A DNA stretch of 64,000 bases, taken from NCBI GenBank assembly GCA_948099385.1, contig CANUEZ040000113.1:8072501-8136500 (forward strand). The letters are read 5' to 3'. This DNA comes from Fasciola hepatica (taxonomy: Eukaryota; Platyhelminthes; Trematoda; Plagiorchiida; Fasciolidae). Positions 24,977-35,799 of the stretch are shown here, piece after piece. The translations under genes and the position numbers were made by a program. A model generated the notes under the pieces. The model saw only the letters and a list, made by a program, of their open reading frames with translations, did not search any database and was not told the DNA's origin. Within the stretch, counting starts at the first letter, position 1, and the number at the start of each line of letters is the position of its first letter.

Positions 24977-26269
24977 ATTCAAGTTCCACGTTTTATACAT
25001 AATCCAAGACGCTGTTTAGTTTTTCACAAGGTTTACGCAGTAACGTCTGTCGACGGTTTACGGACCAAGGAGCTAGTGTACAAACTGGAACTTGTGATGC
25101 AAATGGACTGGCATGCACATAAGTCACATAAGTCATTGACAGACTAGTATTTTTCTATCTTCAGCGCTGGTACTACTTCATGATTTATAGTACGTTATGG
25201 TGCACATGGTGTTGCAATATCCTCGCAGAAAATAAGACTCATGAAAGATGTTTGCAATCATAGCGTTCAAGTTAGTATATAGTACCGTTGTGTAGCGAGG
25301 CGAGTGATATGTATGATGTGTAAACAGTATCACATCTATCATAAGATCAGTTGCATCGGTGCAAATATGTTTCACGATCGTACAGTTCAACAGGAGGAAG
25401 TACAGAAGGTTACTTGTGCATTCGGTAACGTCAAGGCTTACCGCCCTGAGGTCAATGGTTTTAACCGCGGCAGATGCGGCTCTTGTGCTCGTGTGCAAAC
25501 ATTCAAGTGTAGTTAAACGGTATTAATGTAGGCAACGGTTGCCCACTTTTTATACACAACGTTCACTATCAAACTTGTTCGGTGTAATAACTGGTTCCAC
25601 TTTTGTGCCTACGTTGTGTTCATTACAAAAGTGTTTTTAAATTAGACTACTAATGAGCAATCATTTCATTAGTTCGATTATTATTGGTTTCCTTTTTGTC
25701 TTACAGATACCATCACCATACAAAGGTAGGACAAATAATATCCGGTGAAAAAGAACAGCGAACACTGGAAACTTTATTTATTTACATCCTGAAACCCTAG
25801 AGTGCCATTTTTCTCAATAAATCCATCACATTTTTCACTTGTGTTGAATGCTGTCTAGATTTATTTTTCGTAGAGTAATGGGCCAGTTTAAATAAGGGTG
25901 GAATACCAGAATAAAGTATGAAATTATGGAACGGAAGTCGGGGAAATGAAAAGCAGAAAGATAGTACCTATCTGCAGAGAAAAATCGGACTGTGGGCTGA
26001 GCCCGTTGAGGCCCCGATAGGGTTGCTTATCGATCTCAATGGAACTGCCCGTCGTTTGCCCATCCGGGTCCAACATGGGCATGTTGCACAACAGATTCAT
26101 GAATGCAATCAAAGAACGAATTCGTTGCGGAAAAAATAGATAACTGTTAGACTTCTAGCGTCCGTGCAGTCATCGCTTGAACCTGTTTTCCTACACTTAT
26201 TCTCTCGGATTTCTCTCTCTTTAAACTGACAGATCAGCACCAGAGCATTCTCCGGCAGGGTTTATTTCA
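24977..26269. other. Unassigned spacer
   Basis: Short frames only, the longest 106 codons at 25,178-25,498 (-). No domain or repeat recognised. Confidence 0.5.
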
Positions 26270-26456
26270 TTACTGATGCTTCATCATGCAACGACGAAAC
26301 TCAAATCCCCATTGAAAACCACAGAAGTACCGTGCACCTGCTTCTCTTGGACTGTTAGGAATTATCAGCAGTGCATATCCATGGGGTCCCACCGGGACTC
26401 GAACCCGGTTTTAACAATCAAGAGTCAAACACCCAATTATCCAGGCTGGTCGTAGA
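26270..26456 (-). mobile_element. tRNA-derived SINE, copy S2
   Basis: On the minus strand the head carries a perfect B box GGTTCGAGTCC (26,405-26,395) in a GGG/CCC T-arm. GGATATGCACTGCT, then GTGGTTTTCAATG, then TTGCATGATGAA follow, the same tail blocks in the same order as S1. The tRNA body differs from S1 in the anticodon region, so heads have diverged or differ by subfamily. Confidence 0.68.
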
Positions 26457-26705
26457 CAACGTTTAATCTCACCGCAAAGTGGTGTAGCGTCCTTCTGTTG
26501 CCGACTTTTCAAGGGTAAAACCTGTTGACCGCGCAGTGACCGACTTTCATGATGGACATCTTCAGAGTTTTATAAGTGACAACGCGTTTACCAAGCCCCT
26601 CTAAGATTACGTGCTGTAGACTCCAGTCACCAAGCCAGCATTTGAAGTGAACAAAATCGCAAGCAGTAATTTACATTTTTGCTCGGAAATCTGAACGTCT
26701 CTCAG
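26457..26705. other. Spacer left of the 8-kb mosaic repeat
   Basis: No similarity seen to the sequence left of the second mosaic copy (before 55,242). Nothing recognised. Confidence 0.5.
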
Positions 26706-26830
26706 AATAAGCTTCCACTGTGACCTGTTATTTATCAATGCGAGAAGACTTGTCTCCACCGAGTGGACTGCACTGCATCGAGTGGTCAACGATGGGGCTC
26801 CTCTTTTTCTGTGTCCGTGAGTCCGCTACT

Positions 26831-27395
26831 GAAGGAAACAGGAAGGGGTTTATTTGATAATTCAAATCTTGGTATCCTGAATGGTGAAAATGACCTTAGC
26901 TGACGGTAGTGCTTAGTCGTAACGAACTACCATATTATTGTTTTAGGTCCTTGGAATACTTCTACTCAGTAAGGAGATAAAGGTCTACAACAAGCATTGT
27001 TGGTTTGAACAGAGCCAGCCTTTTAAGTTACCCCGGGCATATGGTTGGAGTAAACGACAAAAATCGTCAGCAATGCAGTTACTGACTGACTGAATACAAT
27101 GCATATATACTTTCGTGAATGATCATCGTGTTAAGCAACAATTGGATGCAATCGTCAGCTCGTTACTTTACCAACGGACAACTTGAGAACGCCATTCGTT
27201 CTGCCAACGGTGTTGTTTTATTTGGGCCTTGGTTTGCACTGACCCGAGATACGAACGAACCACCTTGCGCCACAAATACTAATCAATCGCCGAACAAAGT
27301 ATGCCATAACATTATCAGGGGAAAGCGAACAACCGTTTTCAGGGATTCCTAGTCTTGTTCTTTCATATCATACAACTTGCTTCTCCGACAATAAG
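26831..27395 (+). other. Left part of the mosaic, no recognised feature
   Basis: A 77-codon frame at 27,119-27,352 matches nothing known. It precedes the first LINE similarity at about 27,400. Confidence 0.5.
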
Positions 27396-27399
27396 AATC

Positions 27400-29200
27400 G
27401 CCTAAATAGAAAGCCCTGGAAAATCATCCGAACCGGACGAACTCGACCCTACAGTGCTCAAGGAGTGTGCGGTTACCCTCAACCCTAGCCTTTCTGATCT
27501 TGGCTAGTGTCTAAGGGATAGAAAGATTCCAGACTGTTGGAGGAGATATAACTCCCATTTTTTAAGACACTCTTCGAAATTCCGTCCCCCCGCTGTTTGC
27601 ACCTGTCTCTCTTAAGGCGTTTGAAAGATCGGTTCTCCAACGACTGACTGAAAGTTTTAATGTTTCAGATCTTGGTCATTTTGACTACCGGAAATCATAC
27701 CCTCGCTATCCTGACACACTACATTCTGTCCGCACTTCCCCAACTGGCAGCCTTTACCTGGTCGCGACCCAATTCTTGATACATCGTACTACTGTCATAT
27801 AATGGGAAGGAATTAAGTAAAACAATTAGGAGTAAAGCAGTAAGAACAGGCTTCCTAGGCTTCAGTGATGCATTCAACTACTTTGATAGGAATGAACTGT
27901 TTTCATTTGTTTTGGTATTAAACTTTCTCTTGTCCCCTTTGTTGAAAGATTACCTTCACAAGCACCAGCAGTTCGCCTGGTAAAACGGTAACACCTCTTT
28001 ACTTGTCACCACTGCCCATGACGTTCCCCAGGGCGTCATATGGTAATGAAGAAGACAAGGTGAGTGAGGAACACCTCTATTTGAGCAGCTAAACAAGTCA
28101 AGTCGGTGCAACGTGAACAGCTGCTTAAATAACCTTTTTCCAGACCACGCTGTAGCAACATTGATCCTCCGGATGCCTGAGTATTTCTGCTGCGTCCTGG
28201 CTAGTTGTCTGAGGCCATTAGCTTGATTCTTTTGCGCACTGTTTCCGTTTGGCTGGTCTGACTGTTCAGGTTGACGGCTTGATCGGTAGCTCATTATATG
28301 GGCTATCTTTCTGGTTACCTGAAATTCTGCTGCGTCCCACCTATTAGTCTGTACGCTTCCGATAAACTCATCGCCTGTTCTTTGGTTTGTGGCTCTAGAT
28401 TGACCGGCACGCTACAATATTATTCCCATTTTTACTTTCTGAGTACATTTATACCATTCCTGTACATGAAAATAACCTCCTTTCATATTTGGTATGCCGT
28501 ATGCCTGCGATTCCAGCTCCCTATTCTCCAGGATGGCATCACCCTAACCCCAGATTGGTCTGGTGCTCATAGCTTAGGCTTCAACCCAATTAAGTGTGGT
28601 GACATTGTATTTCCCCATTTTAACGGCAGGCAGCATTCTAGTTTTCAAAATGAATGGACCTTTATTTCAATAAATGAGGAACAACTGAATCAGCTTGATT
28701 CAACTAAGTACCTTGCAGTGTTGCTCGGCCGCAATCTTACTGGCTCCAAACATTAGTTTCCTTTTGTGAAAACTAGACGCTTGCCTCTTTCTTTTACATC
28801 TTAAATTCCACCCCGTACCCACTCATCTCATCAAACGCTGTTTTTTTCTTTCATGTGCTTTACCTCAGTGGCTATACGTCTCACCTGTGTAGTGACAATA
28901 CATTCGTTTTCGGAAATAATCATATCTATTGTCAACCCATATACAGACCTTGCTTTACCACCCCGAACGAAGCTGTCCCTGGTTCGACCGCCAATATAAC
29001 GTACGCTCTTGTGAGCACTCTCTGATCGTTTCTCACTCCGCACTCTTTGCTCCGCAGGTTTTCATAAAAATCTCTGTGTCTCGTGACTGGTTGTCTGACT
29101 GCTAGTGAAGTATTGTTCGATTCGTGACAGGGGTTATCAACAGCGTCCATACACCATTCGTCTCGTTAGCCCTGCGCGCCAAACCTCCCATCTTTCCTGG
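27400..29200 (+). pseudogene. Decayed CR1-like LINE reverse transcriptase
   Basis: Translated fragments in several frames give ESPGKSSEPDELDPTVLKEC and IPDCWRR (RT entry region, 27,405-27,550), KAFERSVLQRL (27,615), and DVPQGVIW (the Pro-Gln-Gly motif B, near 28,019-28,045). The thumb-like stretch LGFNPIKCGDIVFP and LDSTKYLAVLLGRNLTGSKH follows at 28,580-28,756. Motif C with its catalytic Asp pair was not found. Many stops and frameshifts make it an old relic. The repeated GYLSGYLKFCC-type region around 28,300 may be a local insertion. The same relic lies at 55,936-57,736. Confidence 0.6.
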
Positions 29201-29388
29201 CCTGTTGTTGAAAGACATCAAGTTTATTGCCTGATCATTTAAGCTCTTACCATCTGCCGGTGTGTGCATAAATGTGTTTGTATTGAGAATGTGTGGAGGA
29301 AGTGGTTACACATTTCATAAGATCTTTGTGAAGAGGGCGAGCAGAGTCAGTAATAATCTTTGTAGATGGCTTTGGACGAGTTCTACTT

Positions 29389-29871
29389 TTAGGATGTTAT
29401 AAAGTGAGTGAAATGCTGTCGGAGTAAATTTTTGCTAAATTCAACTACTACTGACTTCAAAAAAGACGGAGGAAACCCATCCGCTCCAGCAGCCTTGCCA
29501 TTCAATACAGACGATTTCACGGAGGACCCCGCTTCTGACGGAGGATTGGTATCTACATCGAGATTTTCATCTACTGCGCTATTCAGCACACCTGTCATAG
29601 ATGAAGCCCAGCTTACTCGTTTCTTGAGATGCTCCGCCGAAAGATCCAGGCAACGCTTCTGAGAATGAATCAGTGAAACGTTCGCCTCCCTTGTCAGTTC
29701 ATTAACACTAGATCTCCGTGAACTAGTGGTGATAGTTAGATTAAAAATTTTGACTGTTGCCATTTTCCGCAGTGCTTTCCATCTCCTTACACTTCGCAAT
29801 CCCCCACTGCTTACGATCGTTTCATAGGCTTTGAATCGGTTGGAGTATGAAGCACTTAGGCGCATCGTCAC
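29389..29871 (-). pseudogene. Inverted LINE fragment, linker before RT
   Basis: A minus-strand open frame of 160 codons. The central LNGKAAGADGFPPSFLK matches the conserved NGKAAGxDGLPP block that opens the fingers of non-LTR reverse transcriptases, preceded by a charged linker with QKRCLDLSAEHLKKRVSW. RT motifs A-C are absent. It lies opposite in orientation to the LINEs on either side, so it is a separate insertion. A duplicate lies at 57,925-58,407 with one residue changed (Tyr to Asp). Confidence 0.6.
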
Positions 29872-30023
29872 ACAGTACAGGAGATGCTACTGAATGTACA
29901 CTAACTTTCCGCCATTCCGTTTTAATTAAACTCAGAGCGACCAACTGCGTGATATGCTATATGAAACACTACTATATCATATATGCACATGGATTTTCAA
30001 CGTGATTTTCCGGACTACGCACC

Positions 30024-30116
30024 TATAGTGTAGCATGGAAGCGTATATGCCAGCATAGGCCGTGTGTACGGGCCGTATATAGGCGTGCATAGGCGCCTAT
30101 ATTGTAGCATAGGCTT
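30024..30116 (+). repeat. ATAGGC-motif cluster
   Basis: Within about 90 bp the hexamer ATAGGC or its complement GCCTAT occurs at least five times. The block TATAGGCGTGCATAGGCG is followed by CCTATA, giving an imperfect palindrome, and two 'cctata-tgtagcat' units (T/G difference) flank the cluster. It sits just upstream of the LINE that follows. Duplicate at 58,560-58,652. Confidence 0.7.
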
Positions 30117-30499
30117 AGCCATCCCACTGCCTTGCGGATAGGTTCTTGTTAGAACTAAAGGCTCTGGATGAGAACCCTAATCGTTCTCCTGGTTTGCGGC
30201 TGGACACCCTAGCAGTATCCGTCCAACATCCCTCATGAATTGCACGAATAGCAAGAATTCCATACTGCATCGGTCGTCGCGCAGGATAATCAGGACCGCG
30301 CTGCCCATTGCATCGAGCGGGGTGGGTAGTGATAAGTGGGCTGTCGCTCAGGGTTCCATCTCTTTTATTCAACCTGTGTCCTCTGTCCCTAACCACGTCT
30401 TTTTGCCTGCTGTATCCACGCATACTATTCCAATTGGTAACACGGCCGATAATCGCGACGGTTTATTGTCAAATAGCGTGATAAATCCTGTCTAGTAAC

Positions 30500-33400
30500 T
30501 CATATTTCCTCAAGCCTCGTCAGATTCTCAATCTGGGCTCGCTTAACGTAAGTACACTCACGCAGGCCGGTCAGCAGGCGTGCCTAGCCTTCACAACGAA
30601 CCCTCTGAAGGTTGATGTCTGCTGCTTAAGTGAAACGCGTATCCAGGAGTCGAGCAGCGTAATTAAACTAACTGTTCCTGGTATCTCATCGAGGTATTTC
30701 CTGCGCAGTTCAGGAGATGAAGCAGCTAGAGCTGTGGGTCAACGTGATGTAGGAAGCCTTGACTGACAAGGCTGAGGCTGCCCTCTTAGACTGGACCCCT
30801 GTAAACAACCAGCTATGTGCTGTGAGACTCCAAAGGTCAGTCGGTGTTCGAAAGAATAGTTGTTTTAAGCGCAATTTGTTTGTGATCTCGGCGTACGCCC
30901 CAACGGACTGCAGCTCTGACATGCAGAAAGACGAGTTCCACGATGAACTCGTTACCTTCGTTCGCAGCAGCAAAGGTTCTGACATTGGAGTGCTAGCTGA
31001 TGACTTCAATGCACAAGCTGGTAAACTCAGTACGGCAGAAGTTTGTCTAGGTGGCCGTTGTGCTTTACCCGCTCAGCGTACAAATAACGGGGATAGGCTT
31101 CTCCAGTTTTGTGCAGACAATCGATTGTTATCGTCTAGCACCATTTTCCGACAGTTCGCGTCGCACAGCGACACGGCGATCTAACTCTACAGGTACCTCG
31201 AGTTAAATTGACCATATCGCCGTAAGCTACCGGTGGCGCAGTTCTGTTCAGAACTGTAGATCTCACTGGTCCACGTACGTAGAGTCGGACCATGCATTAG
31301 TTTTAATGCGATTATCTGCAGCTCAATGGTCATCGTCGCAAACCGCAAACCCGATTGGCCGTGCAACGTTTGTGTGATCCAGAAGTATGCACCCGTTACG
31401 TGCAGAAGTTAGCACATGAGCTAGGGTCTACGACGAACAGTACCGTAGATGAGCATTGGGCTCATATCAAACAGGCGATGCACGTTGCAGCAGGTTTTGC
31501 CTGTGGTCACAGATCCGATGTCCGTCAAAGACATTGGATTTCGCAAGAGTCGCTGAGTATAATGAAGCAAAAGCGTCAGCTCCCGAATTGTAAGGAGATA
31601 AATAAGATGCGGAGAAAGCTGCAAAGGCAAGTTACGAAAAGCCTTAAGAAGGATCGCGGAAATTGGTGGGTCAAGGTAGCCGAAGAAATGGAAATAGCAG
31701 CTGCTTCAGGTAACAGTCAGAGACTCTTCAAACTTATTCGTGACACCGGTGGACGGCGCATCCAGGTCAGTGAAACGATTTGCGATAGGAATGGAGAACC
31801 CATCCATGGCAAACAGCAAAAGCTTGACCGTTGGGCCGAATACTTCAAGGAACAGTTTAGCTGGCCGCACGCTAGTGTGGTTACTCCTGTATCAACAACT
31901 GGAACTCCTTGGGTGGTATCACTTGAGTCCCCATCGGAAGTGGGAGTGGAGTCATGTACTGGACTACTAAAGCGAGGGAAAGCGGCCGGTCCCGAAGAAC
32001 TTCCCCCAGTTCTTTTCAAACTGGATGGGAATGTTTTGATAAAGTCACTTACCGCTTTGCTCCGTGACATTTGGAACGCGGAGCGTATTCCGTTCATATG
32101 TAGCGAGTCATTGATTGTTCCCATCTTCAAGGAGGGAATACAAAATGACTGTAGTAATCATCGTGAGATTAGCTTAATTCTGATAGACACCAGAGTATTA
32201 GCCACAATTCTGCTGCACCGTCTTACACCCGCTCGCGAGAGGAACACCCGCGAACAACAGGCCAGATTCCGCCCAGGTCGAGGATGCATTGAACAGACTT
32301 TTACTCTTCGTCGACTACTTGAAACGCGTCACATGCACCGCCGACCGACAATAATGGTCTTCTTAGACTTGAAAGGCACCTTCGATTCAGTTGATTGAAC
32401 AGTGCTTTTCAGTGCTCTTCAGCGAAAAGGCATGCCCCAGAAGTTCGTGAACCTACCAAGATCATTGTATTCTCATACTTCTGGCCGCGTTAGAGTTTAT
32501 GGTGAACTATCCGGTCGGTTCTAAACGAACAGTGGTGTTCGACAGGGATGTCCTATGTCTCCATTCCCGTTCAACTTTGTCATGCACGAAATAACGGAAA
32601 GTGCTTTGCAAAATCTTCAGGATGTAGGCGTCGAACTGGGAAGTAGTGGAAACCTATGTGAGCTAGATTACGCAGACGACGTTGTCTGCTTGTTCGAATC
32701 CACGGAACATGCTCAACGTGCACTAGGTAGACTCTCAAGAGCTGTAGCTTCATTTGGCATGCGCTTTGCACCTTCAAAGTGAGAAAACTGGACGTCAAGG
32801 ATTTCGAGCTTGATGCTCGATGTGGTGCTACCGATTGTCGAGCGCTTCACCTACCTCGGCAGCAGCGTGACGACGAATGGGAGCACTATAGTGGAGGTGA
32901 GCACGCGTATATCCAAGGCTCGAGCGGCGTACGCTGGACTGAAGCACTTGTGGCGTCGATCTGATATTTTACTGAAGTTGAAGGGTCGTGTATATAGTGC
33001 CGCAGTGCGTTCAGTTTTGTTGCATGGTTGCGAGACTTGGGGTCTGCATGCAGAAGACATTCGTCGTCTTGAGGTTTTTGACCACAGATGTTTGCGTAGT
33101 ATCGCTAAAGTTAGGCGGAATAGCCGAAAGAGCAATGCTGAGGTGAGAAACAGAGTATTGGGTGCCAGTGTGGAGAACGTTTTGTCGCAGCGTATCCAAC
33201 TTAGTAGACTTCGTTGGTTGGGGCACGTGTTACGTATGTCAAACACACGTCTACCATACCGTGTCTCATTCTCCGTTCAGCCTAAAGAGTGGAAAAAACC
33301 ACGTGGAGGTCAACAGATGACGTGGCAACGAGGAATGAGAGAATGTACAGCGAACTTAGGAAAAGTAGGTGCCTCACGTCTTTGTGGTTGAGGTCCGAAA

Positions 33401-33700
33401 GATCCGTCTACTAGTTGGCTGGAGACACTGAAGGATATGGCAGATAACCATGAACAGTGGCGATCGTGTTGTCACTTTCTTTCTGTCGAATCCGAATGAT
33501 TGATCGATGTGCGTTTGTACAGTTAGATTGTTTATTCTGTGTTGGCTACTTGGGCATTCTTTCCTTTTCCCACCCCTGTAGGTCCACTCCCTCTCCATCT
33601 TGGATATTCATACTTTCCAATACAACGTTCAACATGAGAAAGACAGTGGGTTTACTCTACTGTTTTACGCTGTACGATGATGATGATGAAGATGAATAGT
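30500..33700 (+). mobile_element. RTE-like LINE, copy 1 (endonuclease-RT, four in-frame stops)
   Basis: The endonuclease region (30,533-31,300) has SLNVSTLTQAGQQ, VDVCCLSETRIQ, VISAYAPTD and ADDFNAQAGKL, an AP-endonuclease layout with one frameshift. From 31,355 a single frame runs past 33,391 through RT: RKLQRQVTKSLKKDR linker, GKAAGPEELPP, motif A FLDLKGTFDSVD (about 32,360), motif B GVRQGCPMSPF, motif C DYADD (YADD at 32,669-32,680), then the LINE C-terminus with LHGCETWG, LRWLGHVLRMS and RGGQQMTWQRGM. Stops are TGA 32,396, TAA 32,522, TGA 32,780 and TGA 33,389. No RNase H was seen. The 3' end carries a short GAT repeat (33,678-33,692), common for RTE elements. Clade is by gestalt; CR1 relatives are not excluded. 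Confidence 0.82.
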
Positions 33701-33869
33701 CAACCAGCTCACGAACAGAAAAGAAGAGAAGATGGCACACCACCAGAGGTCTACAAGTGTTGCTGATTGTCATTGACTGAAAGTCTATCCACCCTATTTG
33801 GCTTCGTATGGTGGGAAAAAGTGCTTCCAACTGACTGAGGTATGTCCATCCTGCTGCCATCCACAAGGA

Positions 33870-35185
33870 AGGGGGTAAATCTGTGTGAAGGCATTATCCT
33901 GGGGTCAGTTTGATTGAAGCGGCTGCAAAGATTTTCTGCGCGCTGCTACTCAACCGCCGCACCCGACCGAGCCACAGGGGTTTTCGCCATGAAAGAGGCT
34001 ACATGAATCAAAGTTTCACACTACCTCGAACACTCGAGCACCGCTACATGGTCCAGCAACTAACCACTGCCTGTTTCGTCCACTTCCGAGTGGCTTTCGA
34101 TTAAGCGAATCGGGAGTCGCTGGGCGATAACGGAATCCAACGGACAAACTTGTAAGGCTTTTGAGAGGGTACTGCCCGCACCTTAGGGCGCAAGTGTGTA
34201 TGGTCAAGAATCCTCAACGTTCGCACTCGTTACTGGCATCCGACAAGGTTGCCCTCTTTCATCGATGCTGTTTGACTACACGATCGACCGGACAATGAGA
34301 TAGGTACCGGCTGACTACCCTAATATTCAGCTGAGTCAGGAGATGCACATTTCGGACCTAGAGTTTGCTGAAGACATTGCTGAGTTAGCGGGCACCCCTG
34401 CCACGCTCCAACCAGTCCTCGATCGAATCAATTTCCCAAAGTCCATCGGGCTAGAAGTTAACACCACAGAAACTAAAGTTGTCAGCTCAACAGCTGCCCA
34501 TCAATGACCAACTGATCGAATGCGTTTCATCATTCGAATATCCAGGCTCCACGCTGTTTCCGAGTGGTCAGGTGAGGGATGAAGTAATACAGTGGATAGA
34601 CAACGCCGGGAAAGCATTTACCAGCTCTGACGGGCGTTGTGGACCCGCAGTGAAATTGGCATTTGGACAACGGTGCGCACCTACTGTGCTGCTGTACGCC
34701 TCGTCCTCAGGTACGGCTGTGAATCCTGGCCATTGACAGCTGAGGATACCAAGACACTGGATGTTTGACCGTTGGTGCCCGATGCGTATTTTGAAAGTAA
34801 ACTGGCAAGACAAAGTAACCAACGATGAAGCTAGGAGACGGTGCCTTAAAACTGACGAACTCTCCATCTCCCTCCAGTGCCGTCGACTGTTGTGACTGGA
34901 CCACATTCTACGGTGACCCGAAGCAGAACTAACCGAGCGAACACCACGTTCCGATCCTTGTCCCTGGTGGCGCTGTCGCCTCGGTGGCTAACTCCAAATC
35001 TGGATCAACACTATCGGAAATAATGTAAAACCCATAGGCCTACGGTCGGTCTGTGGTGCTCGCCAATGAAAAACTGGATCACCACCTGTGTCGAACTCGC
35101 TCTCAAACGCCCAGCATGGTCAGCCTTGATACGTGATACCATGGGGTCGACTAACTCAATAGTAGATAATGACGTAAAAGTATTA
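33870..35185 (+). mobile_element. Second RTE-like LINE, decayed 3' half
   Basis: Fragments in changing frames give GIRQGCPLSSMLFDYTID (motif B, near 34,230), LEFAEDIAELAGTP (a decayed motif C, Glu replacing the first catalytic Asp) and LDRINFPKSIGLEVN. YCAAVRLVLRYGCESWPLTAED follows in two halves, then WITTCVELALKRPAWSALIRDT at the 3' end near 35,130. The layout matches fluke LINEs whose RT is followed by a GCETWP-type domain. It lies head to tail after the first LINE. In the second mosaic copy this element is cut at 63,302, so only this copy keeps the 3' end. Confidence 0.7.
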
Positions 35186-35799
35186 TACGTCAATACGTCA
35201 CAAACCAAGACAAATAAAACGGTGAGCCTCGGACCGTCTCGCGGCATTGCTTTTTCAGCGAGTGTGAAGGCCTTATCGTAACGCGGGCGTTCGAATTTCC
35301 GTTTTATTATCTCGGACGTAACACTATCAGCAACATACAAGAGCCCACTGCGACCAAATTCAAGTATGGCGCTGCTTCAAATTTGTCAGACTGAATATCA
35401 GACTGCTCCGTCAAAAATTATAACTAATCAAGGCTGAGGTGTATTACATTCAAACGTTTCAGAACAGGAGACGATCATTCGTCCGAAGTAGAACCTATTC
35501 ATAATGTAATGCGCCACTATACCGGGTACAGAAACAATAGACACACCGATGCCACAGCATCCGATAATTTAATGATGGTGTTCAACCCATTCACTCAGAC
35601 AGGGAACCCGCAATTCTCATATAACTGGTTATATTAATGCATATATCGGTCCACTGAATAATCTATTACATAACCAATGCACGTCAACCAGCGCGCTTAT
35701 TCACATGTCGCCAAGTTGGAGTACCGCCTTGGAGAGTTCGCTAAGCTAACCGTTCCGGCCTTCGAAGGGTCGTCGTTGTTCGTGACAAGTGAGTAAATG
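35186..35799. other. Spacer between inverted LINE copies
   Basis: Nothing recognised. It forms part of the 2.1-kb gap between LINE copy 1 and its inverted copy. Confidence 0.5.

Larger units (their letters stand above)
26706..34765 (+). repeat. 8.06-kb mosaic repeat, copy 1
   Basis: Base for base the same as 55,242-63,302 at a constant offset of 28,536, with about a dozen substitutions and one 1-bp indel seen by eye between 26,831 and 34,765 (about 99.8% identical). The first 125 bp (26,706-26,830) are distinctly less alike, near 89%. The block contains a decayed CR1-like LINE, an inverted LINE fragment, an RTE-like LINE and part of a second RTE-like LINE. All disabling mutations are shared between the copies, so the mosaic was assembled first and copied later. 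Confidence 0.92.

Noticed and set aside
26250..26300. Hammerhead-like CTGATG ... CGAAAC near SINE S2
   Set aside because: The core lacks the required CTGATGA and stem pairing, and the strand is opposite to the SINE.
32851..33246. 131-codon antisense frame conserved in all three LINE copies (also 36,255-36,650 and 61,387-61,782)
   Set aside because: It is the reverse shadow of the LINE C-terminal coding region; conservation follows from copy identity.
32396..33391. Three of the four stops in the LINE RT frame are TGA, hinting at TGA read as an amino acid
   Set aside because: RPL3 in the same window ends at TGA in the right place, TAA also occurs in the LINE frame, and each TGA is one change away from a sense codon usual at that site. 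Ordinary decay explains it.
33670..33700. GAT repeat read as an acidic protein C-terminus (DDDDEDE)
   Set aside because: It is the microsatellite-like 3' end of the LINE, not part of its RT frame.
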